Assembly (NCBI RefSeq): GCF_041224595.1
Contig: NZ_JBGFGN010000151.1
Coordinates: forward strand, 1-64,000
Reading direction: 5' to 3'
DNA: 64,000 nt
Source: Donghicola sp041224595
GTDB taxonomy: Bacteria > Pseudomonadota > Alphaproteobacteria > Rhodobacterales > Rhodobacteraceae
Under the pieces are notes generated by a model, which was not told the DNA's origin, did no database searches, and was given only the letters and a program-made list of their open reading frames with translations. The translations under genes and the position numbers were made by a program. Below, one piece after another: positions 16,622-24,972 of the stretch (its first letter is position 1; the number at the start of each line of letters is the position of its first letter).

Positions 16622-18595
16622 TCATTCGGCTGCCACCCTCTGGGTCGCGACCGGCGCCACTTCGGCATCGCGGATTTCCAGCGTCGCGCGGATCTTGCCC
16701 TTGCGGCCATCCTCGTAGGTGACCTCGGTTTCCGTGTAGATGCTCGGCGACCCGTCATAGAGAGCCCCAACGAGATCAGCGAACTTCTCGGCGATGATCT
16801 TGCGGCGCACTTTGCGGGTACGGGTCAGTTCGCCATCATCCGCGTCCAACTCTTTGTGCAGCACAAGGAAACGGTGGATCTGGCAGCCCGACAGCATCTC
16901 GTCCTGCGCGACACTGCGGTTCACCTCTTCGACGTGGCTCTGGATCGTCTCCAGCACCTGCGGATGCCCCGCCAGCTCCTGATAAGAGGCATAAGCAATA
17001 TTGTTCCGCTCGGCCCAGTTCCCCACCGCCGTCAGGTCAATGTTGATGAACGCCGTGCAGCGATCTTTGCCTGCGCCGAACACTACGGCCTCGAGGATAT
17101 TCGGGAAGAACTTCAGCTTGTTCTCGACGTACTTGGGCGCGAACAGGCTGCCATCAGCCATCTGGCCCACATCCTTGGCACGGTCGATGATCCGCAGATG
17201 GCCAGTCGAAGGCTCAAAGAAGCCCGCGTCACCGGTGGCGACCCAACCCTCAGGATCCTTGGTGTCGGCCGTGCTTTCAGCATTCTTGTAGTACTCGACG
17301 AACGTTCCGGGGCTACGATAGAACACCTCGCCATTCTCGGCGATGCGCACCTCGACACCGGGCGAAGGCACGCCCACCGTATCCGAGCGCACCTCGCCAT
17401 CGGGCTGCTGCGTGATGAACACGCTGGCCTCGGTCTGACCATACAGCTGCTTCAGGTTGATCCCAAGCGAGCGGTAGAAGTCAAAAATCTCGGGCCCGAT
17501 CGCTTCGCCCGCCGTATAGCCCACGCGTACGCGGCCAAAGCCCAGCATGTTTTTCAGCGGGCCATACACCATGAATTCGCCCAAGGCGTACTTCACGCGG
17601 TCCATCGCACCCACAGATTTGCCGTCCAGAATGGCCGGTCCCACCTTGCGGGCGTGCGCCATGAAGTGATCAAAGATCTTCTTCTTGGTCGGCCCAGCAT
17701 CCTCCATGCGGATCATGGTCTGGGTCAGCTGGGTCTCGAAAATCCGGGGCGGAGCAAAGTAATAGCTTGGTCCGATTTCCCGCAGATCGGTCATCATCGT
17801 CTCGGGGCTTTCGGGGCAGTTCACGCAGAACCCTGTCCAATACGCCTGCCCTATCGAGAAGATGAAATCCCCCACCCACGCCATCGGCAGATAGGCCAGC
17901 ACCTCGTCCCCTGCCTTCAGATGGTCGAACTCCGACGAGTTCTTGGCGGTTTCGATCATGTTGCGATTGGACAGAACCACGCCCTTGGGCTTACCGGTGG
18001 TGCCCGAGGTATAGAGCATCACGCAGGTGCTGTCGTAGTTCAGCTTGGCAGTGCGGCGGTGCAATTCGGGCGTTAACTCGTCGCTCGCCGCGTGCCCTTG
18101 TTCCTGAACATGGCTGTATTCGTGCAGACGAGTGTGATCGTATTTCCGCATCCCTTTGGGATCGAGATAGATCATATGCTCGAACTGATGCAGGTCGTCC
18201 TGAATATCGATGACTTTGTCGACCTGCTCTTGATCGCCAGCGATCACGAAACGCGCGCCGCAGTGGTCCAGCACATAGGACATCTCTTCGGCGTTTGCAT
18301 CCTGGTAAAGCGGCACTGGAATGGCGCCCACCGCCTGCGCGGCGACCATGGACCAGTACAGATAAGGGCGATTGCGCCCGATGATGGCGATATAGTCGCC
18401 CTCGGCGATACCCATGTTGATCAGGCCAAGCGCCAGCGATTCAATCTCTTTGGCCGTCTCGGACCACGTCCAGCTTTGCCAGATACCGAACTCTTTTTCG
18501 CGATACGCCGGTTTGGCCGCGTACAGTCGGGCATTACGCTCCAACAGCGCTGGAAAACTCTCCAGCGCGTCGGACGCAGTATGCGTCAGTGTCAC
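16622..18595 (-). CDS. Long-chain acyl-CoA synthetase-like AMP-forming ligase
   Basis: A 657-residue adenylate-forming enzyme of the FadD/long-chain acyl-CoA synthetase type. The P-loop-like YTSGTTGKPKGVVLSNRN near residue 200, the YGQTEASVFIT motif and GWVATGDAGFFEPSTGHLRI with the hinge aspartate are present. I start at a GTG (18595) because GGGAGGAAATTAAC precedes it; the frame is open to 18634 from a TTG. It is the first gene of the transporter operon, so the imported compound is probably activated to its CoA thioester on entry. The substrate is not determinable. Confidence 0.9.
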   Translation of the reverse strand: MTLTHTASDALESFPALLERNARLYAAKPAYREKEFGIWQSWTWSETAKEIESLALGLINMGIAEGDYIAIIGRNRPYLYWSMVAAQAVGAIPVPLYQDANAEEMSYVLDHCGARFVIAGDQEQVDKVIDIQDDLHQFEHMIYLDPKGMRKYDHTRLHEYSHVQEQGHAASDELTPELHRRTAKLNYDSTCVMLYTSGTTGKPKGVVLSNRNMIETAKNSSEFDHLKAGDEVLAYLPMAWVGDFIFSIGQAYWTGFCVNCPESPETMMTDLREIGPSYYFAPPRIFETQLTQTMIRMEDAGPTKKKIFDHFMAHARKVGPAILDGKSVGAMDRVKYALGEFMVYGPLKNMLGFGRVRVGYTAGEAIGPEIFDFYRSLGINLKQLYGQTEASVFITQQPDGEVRSDTVGVPSPGVEVRIAENGEVFYRSPGTFVEYYKNAESTADTKDPEGWVATGDAGFFEPSTGHLRIIDRAKDVGQMADGSLFAPKYVENKLKFFPNILEAVVFGAGKDRCTAFINIDLTAVGNWAERNNIAYASYQELAGHPQVLETIQSHVEEVNRSVAQDEMLSGCQIHRFLVLHKELDADDGELTRTRKVRRKIIAEKFADLVGALYDGSPSIYTETEVTYEDGRKGKIRATLEIRDAEVAPVATQRVAAE

Positions 18596-18651
18596 GTTAA
18601 TTTCCTCCCTTTGTCCGGTCTCCCCTCCGGACAAGCCGCCAAAGCGACTCT

Positions 18652-18687
18652 TGACCTATTGGGTCATGGTCTCAGCCTGTCGGTCAA
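18652..18687. promoter_or_regulatory. GGTCA half-site cluster in the divergent promoter region
   Basis: TGACC-TATTG-GGTCA (18652-18666) is a perfect inverted repeat, and a second GGTCA starts 20 bases after the first (18682). The last copy, read on the minus strand as TTGACC, could be the -35 of the ligase/transporter operon. Spacing of two helical turns suits binding by the OmpR-type regulator encoded next door. This is inference. Confidence 0.4.
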
Positions 18688-18787
18688 CTTTTTCCTGAAA
18701 ATTTCTGAAACCTAACGAATTGTAACAGCCGCCGCGTCGGCCTTGCACCTGCCTGTTCGATAGCGACTAATACCGGTCGGAGGAGAC

Positions 18788-20707
18788 ATGTCACAAAGCG
18801 ATCACGCCATTCACGCGATGACCACGGCGGGGCTGGATTTGATCCAGCAGGCCCTGTCGATTTTCGATTCCGACTTGCGTCTGGTGGTCGCGAACCGCCG
18901 TATGCAAGAGATGTTCAATCTGCCCGGCCCATTGGTCACACCCGGCGCCAACTTCGAAGACGTCATCCACTATCTCGCAGAACGTGGAGAGTATGGGCAA
19001 ATTGATGATATCCCTGAATATGTGGCATCGCGGCTGGACCAAGCCCGCACATTTGCCCCCCATTACATGGAGCGCACCCGCGCCAATGGCCGCGTGATCA
19101 GCGTCGAAGGGAACCCCTTGCCCGAAGGCGGCTGGGTCACCGTTTACACCGACATCACCCAGATCAAACGCCAAGAGGCCCTGCTGCGCGCGCGGTCCGA
19201 AGAACTGAGCGATCAGGTTCTCGCCTACGCCGAGGAGCTGTCGGGTGCGAACCGCGAACTTGCTGCGACGAACGCCGCCTTGGAACAGGCCAAAGCCCGC
19301 GCGAACGAGGCCGAAGCCCGCATCCGACTGACGACCGAGATGATGCCCGCCCACATCGCTCGCGTCGATCTGAACCTGCGCTATACCTATTCGAACCGGC
19401 AGCTGTCTTGGGTCATGCCGGGCCGGCGCAAGGACATTCTGGGCATGACCATGACCGAGGCGTTGGGCGAATCCTTTCCCAAGGTTCTGCCCTCGGTCCA
19501 GCGCGCCCTGTCCGGCGAATCCGCCGTGATCGAGTTCACCGACGCCCCCACGTCCCGCCGCATCCGCGCAGCCTTTACCCCTGATTTCAGCACTGGCCAG
19601 ATTTCCGGCGTGAACGTTCTGTCCCTTGATGTGACCGAGGAAACCCAAGCCCGCACCGCGCTCCAGCAGACAAAAAAACGCGAAATGGCAGCGCAACTGA
19701 CCAGCGGCTTGGCCCATGACTTTTCGAACCTGCTGACGATCATTCTGGGGATGCAGGGGAAACTGGCCCGCATGTCCCTGCCCGCTGATGCGGCCGACCT
19801 GATCAGCGCCACGATCAATGCCGCGAACCGTGGCGGGCGGCTGTTGAACAAGATCGCCGGGATCACAGCGGGACGCGAATTGCGCCTGCACGCCGTGGAA
19901 ATGAATGCCTTTACCAAAGACCTGATTACTCTGGCGCGGTCCACACTGCCCGATGGCGTCTACCTCAAGGTCGAGACTGAACTACTCCAGACGCCCCTGA
20001 TGCTGGACTCCGGCCTGCTCCAAGACGCTGCCCTAAATCTCGTGCTGAATGCGCGCGACGCCTGCGGGGCCAAGGGGCAGATCACCCTGCGCCTGCGGGC
20101 GATTAGCGACACGTGGCTAGAGCTATCTGTCGGCGACACGGGACCCGGCTTTTCCGAAACCGCCTTAAAACACGCGCTCGATCCGTTCTTTACGACCAAA
20201 GGCGGCGAAGGCTCGGGCCTTGGTCTGCCGATGGTGTACGACATGACCAAAACAGCGGGCGGCACAGTCACCTTGGGCAACACGTCCCAAGGCGCGCGCG
20301 TCACCATCCGCCTGCCCTTGCGCGCCGCCCCCACCGCAGTTGCCCCCGCGCTGGTCCTGTTGGTCGAGGACAGCGATGACATCCGCACCACCGTCCGCGA
20401 CATGCTGACCGACCACGGCCATTCTGTGATCGAAGCGACCTCTGTCGACGAAGGGCTTGCTCTGGCCCGCGACCTGCCCGACATCGCCTACGTGGTCTCT
20501 GACATTTCCCTGACCGGAGAGGCAACGGGGCTCGACCTGCGCGCCGCCCTGTTCGCGACGAACCATCCTGCCAAGATTGTGCTCATGACATCCCTTCCCG
20601 AAACACACCCCCATCACATCGCCGCTCGCGCCAGCGGAACGGTGCTGCGTAAACCCTTTGACGCGCCCGATCTGGCCGCGGCTCTCGGGTCGGAGGAGCC
20701 AGCATGA
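18788..20707 (+). CDS. PAS-domain hybrid sensor histidine kinase
   Basis: A 639-residue cytoplasmic sensor without membrane segments. It has an N-terminal PAS domain of the PAS_7 kind (about 14-130), a coiled coil (about 130-185), a second PAS-like domain (about 185-290), a histidine kinase core with phospho-acceptor His310 in GLAHDFSNLL, an ATPase domain with N-box NLVLNARDAC and GEGSGLGL, and a C-terminal receiver with Asp572 (VVSDISL) and RKPFD. GGAGGAGAC precedes the ATG. Its stop overlaps the regulator gene. It is divergent from the LIV/CoA-ligase operon, which it may control. Confidence 0.94.
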   Translation: MSQSDHAIHAMTTAGLDLIQQALSIFDSDLRLVVANRRMQEMFNLPGPLVTPGANFEDVIHYLAERGEYGQIDDIPEYVASRLDQARTFAPHYMERTRANGRVISVEGNPLPEGGWVTVYTDITQIKRQEALLRARSEELSDQVLAYAEELSGANRELAATNAALEQAKARANEAEARIRLTTEMMPAHIARVDLNLRYTYSNRQLSWVMPGRRKDILGMTMTEALGESFPKVLPSVQRALSGESAVIEFTDAPTSRRIRAAFTPDFSTGQISGVNVLSLDVTEETQARTALQQTKKREMAAQLTSGLAHDFSNLLTIILGMQGKLARMSLPADAADLISATINAANRGGRLLNKIAGITAGRELRLHAVEMNAFTKDLITLARSTLPDGVYLKVETELLQTPLMLDSGLLQDAALNLVLNARDACGAKGQITLRLRAISDTWLELSVGDTGPGFSETALKHALDPFFTTKGGEGSGLGLPMVYDMTKTAGGTVTLGNTSQGARVTIRLPLRAAPTAVAPALVLLVEDSDDIRTTVRDMLTDHGHSVIEATSVDEGLALARDLPDIAYVVSDISLTGEATGLDLRAALFATNHPAKIVLMTSLPETHPHHIAARASGTVLRKPFDAPDLAAALGSEEPA

Positions 20708-21405
20708 CCGAACCTCTTGTCACCATTCTGGACGATGAACCCGAGATCCGGCAGCTCTTGGCCGACACGCTCCAAGAGGCTGGCTTTCGCACCATGTCTT
20801 TTGGCCGCGCGACGGAATTCGAGGCCGCGCTGAAGTCCTGCCAGCCCGATCTGTGTCTGGTGGATCTGTCCTTGCCGGATCGTGACGGGCTGACCTTGGT
20901 CCACAGGCTGGCGCTGGAACAAGGCGCGACGGTCATCATCATCTCGGGGCGTGCGCAGGTACAGGACCGGATCACGGGGCTGGAACTGGGGGCCGATGAC
21001 TACATCATCAAACCCTTTGACCCGTCCGAGGTCGTCGCCCGCATTCGTGCCCGCCTGCGCAAGGGCAAAGCCACCAAATCCAGCGGGGATACTGCCCAAT
21101 TCGAAGGCTGGACGGCGCATTTCGACCGCTTCACTCTAGAAGACGCCGAGGGCACAGAAACCCCTTTCAGCCATGCCGAAGGGGCGGTGCTGCGGCTGTT
21201 TCTGGAAAGCCCGAAACGTCTGGTCACCCGCGCCTATATGCAGGAAACCTTGGGCGGTGCTGCGGGCGAAAGCTTTGATCGCGCGATGGACGTGCGGATC
21301 TCACGTTTACGGACCAAACTGCAAGAAGACCCCAAGAACCCCCGTCTGATCAAAACGATCTACGGGGCGGGCTACATCTTTCTTGGTGATGTGAGCTGGC
21401 GATAG
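20704..21405 (+). CDS. OmpR-family response regulator
   Basis: A 233-residue DNA-binding regulator. The receiver domain has the acidic pair D10-D11, phospho-acceptor D54 (LCLVDLSLP) and K in IIKPFD. The C-terminal winged helix ends with the typical RLRTKLQEDPKNPRLIKTIYGAGYIF. It overlaps the kinase gene by 4 bases (ATGA), so both are made together. Its likely target is the divergent promoter region with GGTCA repeats. Confidence 0.95.
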   Translation: MTEPLVTILDDEPEIRQLLADTLQEAGFRTMSFGRATEFEAALKSCQPDLCLVDLSLPDRDGLTLVHRLALEQGATVIIISGRAQVQDRITGLELGADDYIIKPFDPSEVVARIRARLRKGKATKSSGDTAQFEGWTAHFDRFTLEDAEGTETPFSHAEGAVLRLFLESPKRLVTRAYMQETLGGAAGESFDRAMDVRISRLRTKLQEDPKNPRLIKTIYGAGYIFLGDVSWR

Positions 21406-21463
21406 GGGTTGCGACCCGCCCTGCCCCCAGCCTAAGCACCAGAGGCAAGAACAGGAGTCGCAG

Positions 21464-22117
21464 ATGACCGAGATTACACTGGTGCGCCACGGGCAGGCCA
21501 ACACCGGCGCACAGGACGAAGCCAGCTATGACCGCCTGTCTGAACTGGGCCATCGGCAGGCCGCGTGGCTCGGCGAGCATCTGGAAACCGTCGCGCCCTA
21601 TGACCGTATTATTTCTGGCGCGATGCGCCGCCAGATCGAGACCGCGCAAGGCCTGAACCGCCGCGCCTTGCCCCACGACACAGACGCACGCCTGAACGAG
21701 CTGGATTACTTTGGCCTCGCCGAGTCTCTGAAAAACAGCCACGGCGTACCAATCCCGACCTGCGCCACCGAGTTTGCCGCCCACGTCCCCCAAGTGCTGG
21801 ACGCCTGGCGCAATGATGGGATCCACCCTGATGTCGAAAGCTATGACGCTTTTCACGACCGGATTTTCGCCGCGCTTCGGTCGGCGGCTGGCACAGGCGA
21901 GCGCTGCCTGCTGGTCACATCCACAGGTGTGATTTCGACCCTAACCGCGATTGCCTTGGGTCTGGAGACCGCCGCCAAGGTCAAGATGTTCCTGGCTGTT
22001 GCCCACACCTCGGTCCACAAATTCGAATTGCGTGGGGATGACTTGTATCTAACCCAGTTCGGCGCGACGCCGCACTTGGATGTGCCCGATCGCATCCACG
22101 CTAAAACCCATGCCTGA
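21464..22117 (+). CDS. Histidine phosphatase family protein
   Basis: A 217-residue phosphatase of the phosphoglycerate-mutase-like superfamily. The catalytic RHG motif is in LVRHGQAN at residues 6-13, the acid residue region in LNELDYFG, and the second histidine lies in the C-terminal part (VAHTSVHKFEL region). ACAGGAG precedes the ATG. The family covers many phosphate esters, so the substrate is open. Saccharopine dehydrogenase starts 19 bases later and is likely cotranscribed. Confidence 0.85.
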   Translation: MTEITLVRHGQANTGAQDEASYDRLSELGHRQAAWLGEHLETVAPYDRIISGAMRRQIETAQGLNRRALPHDTDARLNELDYFGLAESLKNSHGVPIPTCATEFAAHVPQVLDAWRNDGIHPDVESYDAFHDRIFAALRSAAGTGERCLLVTSTGVISTLTAIALGLETAAKVKMFLAVAHTSVHKFELRGDDLYLTQFGATPHLDVPDRIHAKTHA

Positions 22118-22136
22118 TATACCAAAGGAAACCACG

Positions 22137-23192
22137 ATGACTCACCTCTGGGTCCGCACCGAAAGCCGCCAGAACGAACAGCGCGTCGGCATAACGCCCG
22201 AAGGCGTGGCCGAAATGATCGCTGCCGGATATCGGGTCACCGTCGAGGAAAGCAGCCAGCGCATCATCCCGATCACCGCCTACCGCAAGGCAGGCGCCGA
22301 AATCGCCCCCGAAGGCAGCTGGCCAGGCGCTCCGAAAGACGCCATCATCTTTGGCCTCAAAGAGCTGCCAGAAGAGGACACGCCGCTCATTCACCGCCAC
22401 ATCATGTTCGGACATGCCTACAAAGGTCAGTCGGCAGGTCAGCGCCTGCTGAAACGCTTCAAAGCTGGCGGTGGAACGCTGTTCGATCTGGAATATTTGG
22501 TGAATGAACAGGGGCGCCGCGTGGCCGCGTTTGGGTATTGGGCCGGTTACGCGGGTGCAGCCGTGGCGCTGCGCGCTTGGGCCGCGCAGAAATCCGGCGG
22601 GATTTGCCCCCCGATGCAAGGCTACGCCAACGCAAAAACCATGTGCGCCATGCTGCGGGACGAACTGGACCGCACCGGTCAGCTCCGCCCCGACGCCATC
22701 GTCATAGGCGCGCTTGGCCGCGTCGGAACAGGCGCGAGCGATCTGTGCGGCGAACTAGGTGTGGACGTGACCAAATGGGACATGAAGGAAACCGCTCACG
22801 GGGGACCTTTCCCAGAAATTCTCGAACATGACGTCTTCCTAAACTGCATTCTGGCAGGACCAAACACGCCAGTGTTCGTTCCCGCGTCTGCCAAAGAAGC
22901 GGCACGAAAACTGTGTGTCATCGGGGATATCGCCTGCGATCCGGACAGCGACTTTAACCCTGTGCCATTGTACCATGAGGCCACCACTTGGGCAGAGCCC
23001 GCGACCCGCGTCCACGACGATCCGCCCTTGGATGTCACCGCGATCGATAACTTGCCCTCGATGCTACCGCTCGAAAGCTCTCAGGATTTCTCGGGACAAT
23101 CGCTGCCATGGCTGATGCAAATCACAGACACCAATTCCGGTGTGTGGGGCCGCGCGATGGCGACCTATCGCAAGCATCTGATGCACGTATAA
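22137..23192 (+). CDS. Saccharopine dehydrogenase (L-lysine-forming type)
   Basis: A 351-residue enzyme resembling the fungal Lys1 type, which interconverts saccharopine with lysine and 2-oxoglutarate using NAD. It opens with the alanine-dehydrogenase-like MTHLWVRTESRQNEQRVGIT, continues with GHAYKGQ and the nucleotide-binding region IVIGALGRVGTGASDLC, and has WDMKETAHGGPF downstream. AAAGGAAACC precedes the ATG at 22137; the frame is open to 22080. The bacterium should make lysine by the diaminopimelate route (dapB is in this window), so a role in lysine turnover is more likely than synthesis. Confidence 0.9.
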   Translation: MTHLWVRTESRQNEQRVGITPEGVAEMIAAGYRVTVEESSQRIIPITAYRKAGAEIAPEGSWPGAPKDAIIFGLKELPEEDTPLIHRHIMFGHAYKGQSAGQRLLKRFKAGGGTLFDLEYLVNEQGRRVAAFGYWAGYAGAAVALRAWAAQKSGGICPPMQGYANAKTMCAMLRDELDRTGQLRPDAIVIGALGRVGTGASDLCGELGVDVTKWDMKETAHGGPFPEILEHDVFLNCILAGPNTPVFVPASAKEAARKLCVIGDIACDPDSDFNPVPLYHEATTWAEPATRVHDDPPLDVTAIDNLPSMLPLESSQDFSGQSLPWLMQITDTNSGVWGRAMATYRKHLMHV

Positions 23193-23193
23193 C

Positions 23194-23215
23194 AAAGGGG
23201 GCCGCGGCCCCCTTT
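23194..23215. terminator. Bidirectional terminator
   Basis: AAAGGGGGCC pairs with GGCCCCCTTT around a GC centre, immediately after the saccharopine dehydrogenase stop codon and just beyond the convergent DUF3775 gene end. Confidence 0.8.
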
Positions 23216-23216
23216 C

Positions 23217-23603
23217 TCACATGATGTCGTCTTCTTCGTCCTCGGCAGAGATGCCAAATGCGTCCAAACCGCTTTCCAGATATTCCGCAAGCTCGGGCAT
23301 CCCCAGCAGGTAATCTGCCGTTTCGCTGGTGGCTTCGGACACAACGGTCGCCCGCGCTTCGTCCAGTTCATCAACGGTAAAGGTGTCGCGCCCGATCCAC
23401 GCCAAGGCGATAAGATCGGTTTGCTCTTCTTCATTCAGATCGCCGATGAAAGAGCGGATCGCGTCATCGTCCATCCGTCCCATGGTTTGCACTTCGTCTT
23501 CAGACAGGTCTTCGGTCAGGATTTCCATTTCGCCCGAATTCATCCGCAACTCGTGCGCCAGCAAAATGATCTGAGCAACTTTTGACGAGGATATTCTTAG
23601 CAT
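23217..23603 (-). CDS. DUF3775 domain protein
   Basis: A 128-residue acidic protein matching the DUF3775 pattern: IILLAHELRMNSGE, then DLNEEEQTDLIALAWIGRDTF and a C-terminal LLGMPELAEYLESGLDAFGIS. The acidic tail EDEEDDIM is marked. No catalytic motif is visible. AAGGAAATGAGCC precedes the ATG at 23603. It is convergent with saccharopine dehydrogenase and downstream of, but not overlapping, the SDR gene; function unknown. Confidence 0.85.
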   Translation of the reverse strand: MLRISSSKVAQIILLAHELRMNSGEMEILTEDLSEDEVQTMGRMDDDAIRSFIGDLNEEEQTDLIALAWIGRDTFTVDELDEARATVVSEATSETADYLLGMPELAEYLESGLDAFGISAEDEEDDIM

Positions 23604-23683
23604 GGCTCATTTCCTTCTTCGGCCCTGATCCAGCATCCGGCGTTCTCGGTCAGCCGTCCTTGATCTAGGGCAACACACAACGA

Positions 23684-24415
23684 TCAAGAGACAATTCGAA
23701 AATAGGCCCAGTCCGGCAGGATTTTGGCCACCCGGAATAGCCAGGAAAAGACCGTCGGAAAGCTTCGCGCAAAACTGGGAGAATTCATGTGGTCGAAAAT
23801 CTCACGCGCCGCGTCATCTGGCTCCATCAGAAACGGCATCTTGAAGTCATTCTTCTCGGTCAGACGGGTTTTGATAAAGCCGGGGTTTACCAATTGCACC
23901 CGAACGCCCGTCTTGCGCAGATCGGCATGCAAGGTTTCAGCCAATGACATCACACCCGCCTTTGAGGCGCCGTAGCCTACAGCGCCAGGGAGCCCGCGAA
24001 AGCCCGACAAACTGCCGGTAAAGATCAAATGGCCGCGATCCTGCTCAACGAACTTCGGCACCATGACACCTGCCACGCGCATCGCACCACCTAGGTTCAC
24101 ATCTGCCATCAGCGCCATCTTTTCGGCGTCGATGTCTTTGGGCTCCATCGGCCAGTACACACCGGCCAGATAGATCACGCCATCCACGTCGCCCACCTCT
24201 TCGGCCGCTTTGGTTACGCTTTCCAAACTGGACACGTCACAGGCAACGGCTTTGGCACGACCGGGGAGCTCTTCGGCCAACTCCTCGAGGCGCTCCTTTG
24301 AGCGCGCACTCAGAATGACCTCAACGCCAACTCGGCTTAGTTGATGGGCCAGAGCGCGGCCAAGCCCTTCGCTCGCGCCAATCAACCAATATCTCTTTTC
24401 GTTCCAATCCGTCAC
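23684..24415 (-). CDS. SDR-family oxidoreductase, last gene of the sigma-E operon
   Basis: A 243-residue short-chain dehydrogenase: cofactor motif GASEGLG near residues 13-19, the LAGVY equivalent of NNAG, catalytic Ser in FTGSLSG and YGASK with Tyr and Lys. It overlaps DUF3833 by 4 bases. Its place at the end of an RpoE-ChrR-linked operon matches the gene content described for the Rhodobacter sphaeroides singlet-oxygen regulon. The substrate is unknown; a lipid aldehyde or ketone is plausible from context only. Confidence 0.9.
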   Translation of the reverse strand: MTDWNEKRYWLIGASEGLGRALAHQLSRVGVEVILSARSKERLEELAEELPGRAKAVACDVSSLESVTKAAEEVGDVDGVIYLAGVYWPMEPKDIDAEKMALMADVNLGGAMRVAGVMVPKFVEQDRGHLIFTGSLSGFRGLPGAVGYGASKAGVMSLAETLHADLRKTGVRVQLVNPGFIKTRLTEKNDFKMPFLMEPDDAAREIFDHMNSPSFARSFPTVFSWLFRVAKILPDWAYFRIVS

Positions 24416-24969
24416 GTAACCTCCTTTGGGCGCATGGTGGCGACCAGCTCGCCCACCTTGATCCCGAATTTTCTGAACTGGCTACGGTTCATGATTACCC
24501 CGTTCGGCGTCAGATACATCCAGTCCGTCACATCCAAAACGTGGCCCCCTGCGTCCTCCATCAGGCGAATCCGGTAGTTGAGCTGCACCGCATCCCCGCG
24601 CTGCCATCCCTGTCCCGATCCAACCAGATCTTCGGCCTCGGCGCGGATGCTACCATCGTCAGAAACGGTGAGCTGCCATTCGCGCGCCTGCGTCGAGCCA
24701 CTGTCATATGTGAAGAATTCGCAGAGCGTCCCTTTGTTCCCGTCCCAACGCCCCTCCATATCGGCACAAAAGCGTGATGCGACACGGCCGGTCGGGCCAT
24801 AGATCACACCTTCGCACTGGATAGGTCCAGACAGCGTCGAGCGAACGTCGAAAGTGGCCGCGCCATCGTAGTCAGACGGCTTCTGCGCCGAAAAGGATGC
24901 TTGGCTGCGAATGATCAAAGACACAGCCAAAGCCACGAAGAATCCTACCGCAATCCACATAACGGTCAT
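24412..24969 (-). CDS. DUF3833 membrane-anchored protein
   Basis: A 185-residue protein with one N-terminal membrane segment (MTVMWIAVGFFVALAVSLII) and a beta-rich soluble body typical of DUF3833: FSAQKPSDYDG, a GEWxG-like GRWDGNKGTLCEFFTYD and DWMYLTPNGVIMNRS. The family recurs beside RpoE-ChrR, DUF1365 and fatty-acid-modifying genes. It overlaps the SDR gene by 4 bases and follows the MFS gene after 3. Molecular role unknown. Confidence 0.87.
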   Translation of the reverse strand: MTVMWIAVGFFVALAVSLIIRSQASFSAQKPSDYDGAATFDVRSTLSGPIQCEGVIYGPTGRVASRFCADMEGRWDGNKGTLCEFFTYDSGSTQAREWQLTVSDDGSIRAEAEDLVGSGQGWQRGDAVQLNYRIRLMEDAGGHVLDVTDWMYLTPNGVIMNRSQFRKFGIKVGELVATMRPKEVT

Positions 24970-24972
24970 TGT

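Noticed and set aside
16856..18076. A 406-codon plus-strand open frame in the acyl-CoA synthetase gene
   Set aside because: Antisense shadow; the minus strand holds intact adenylate-forming motifs.
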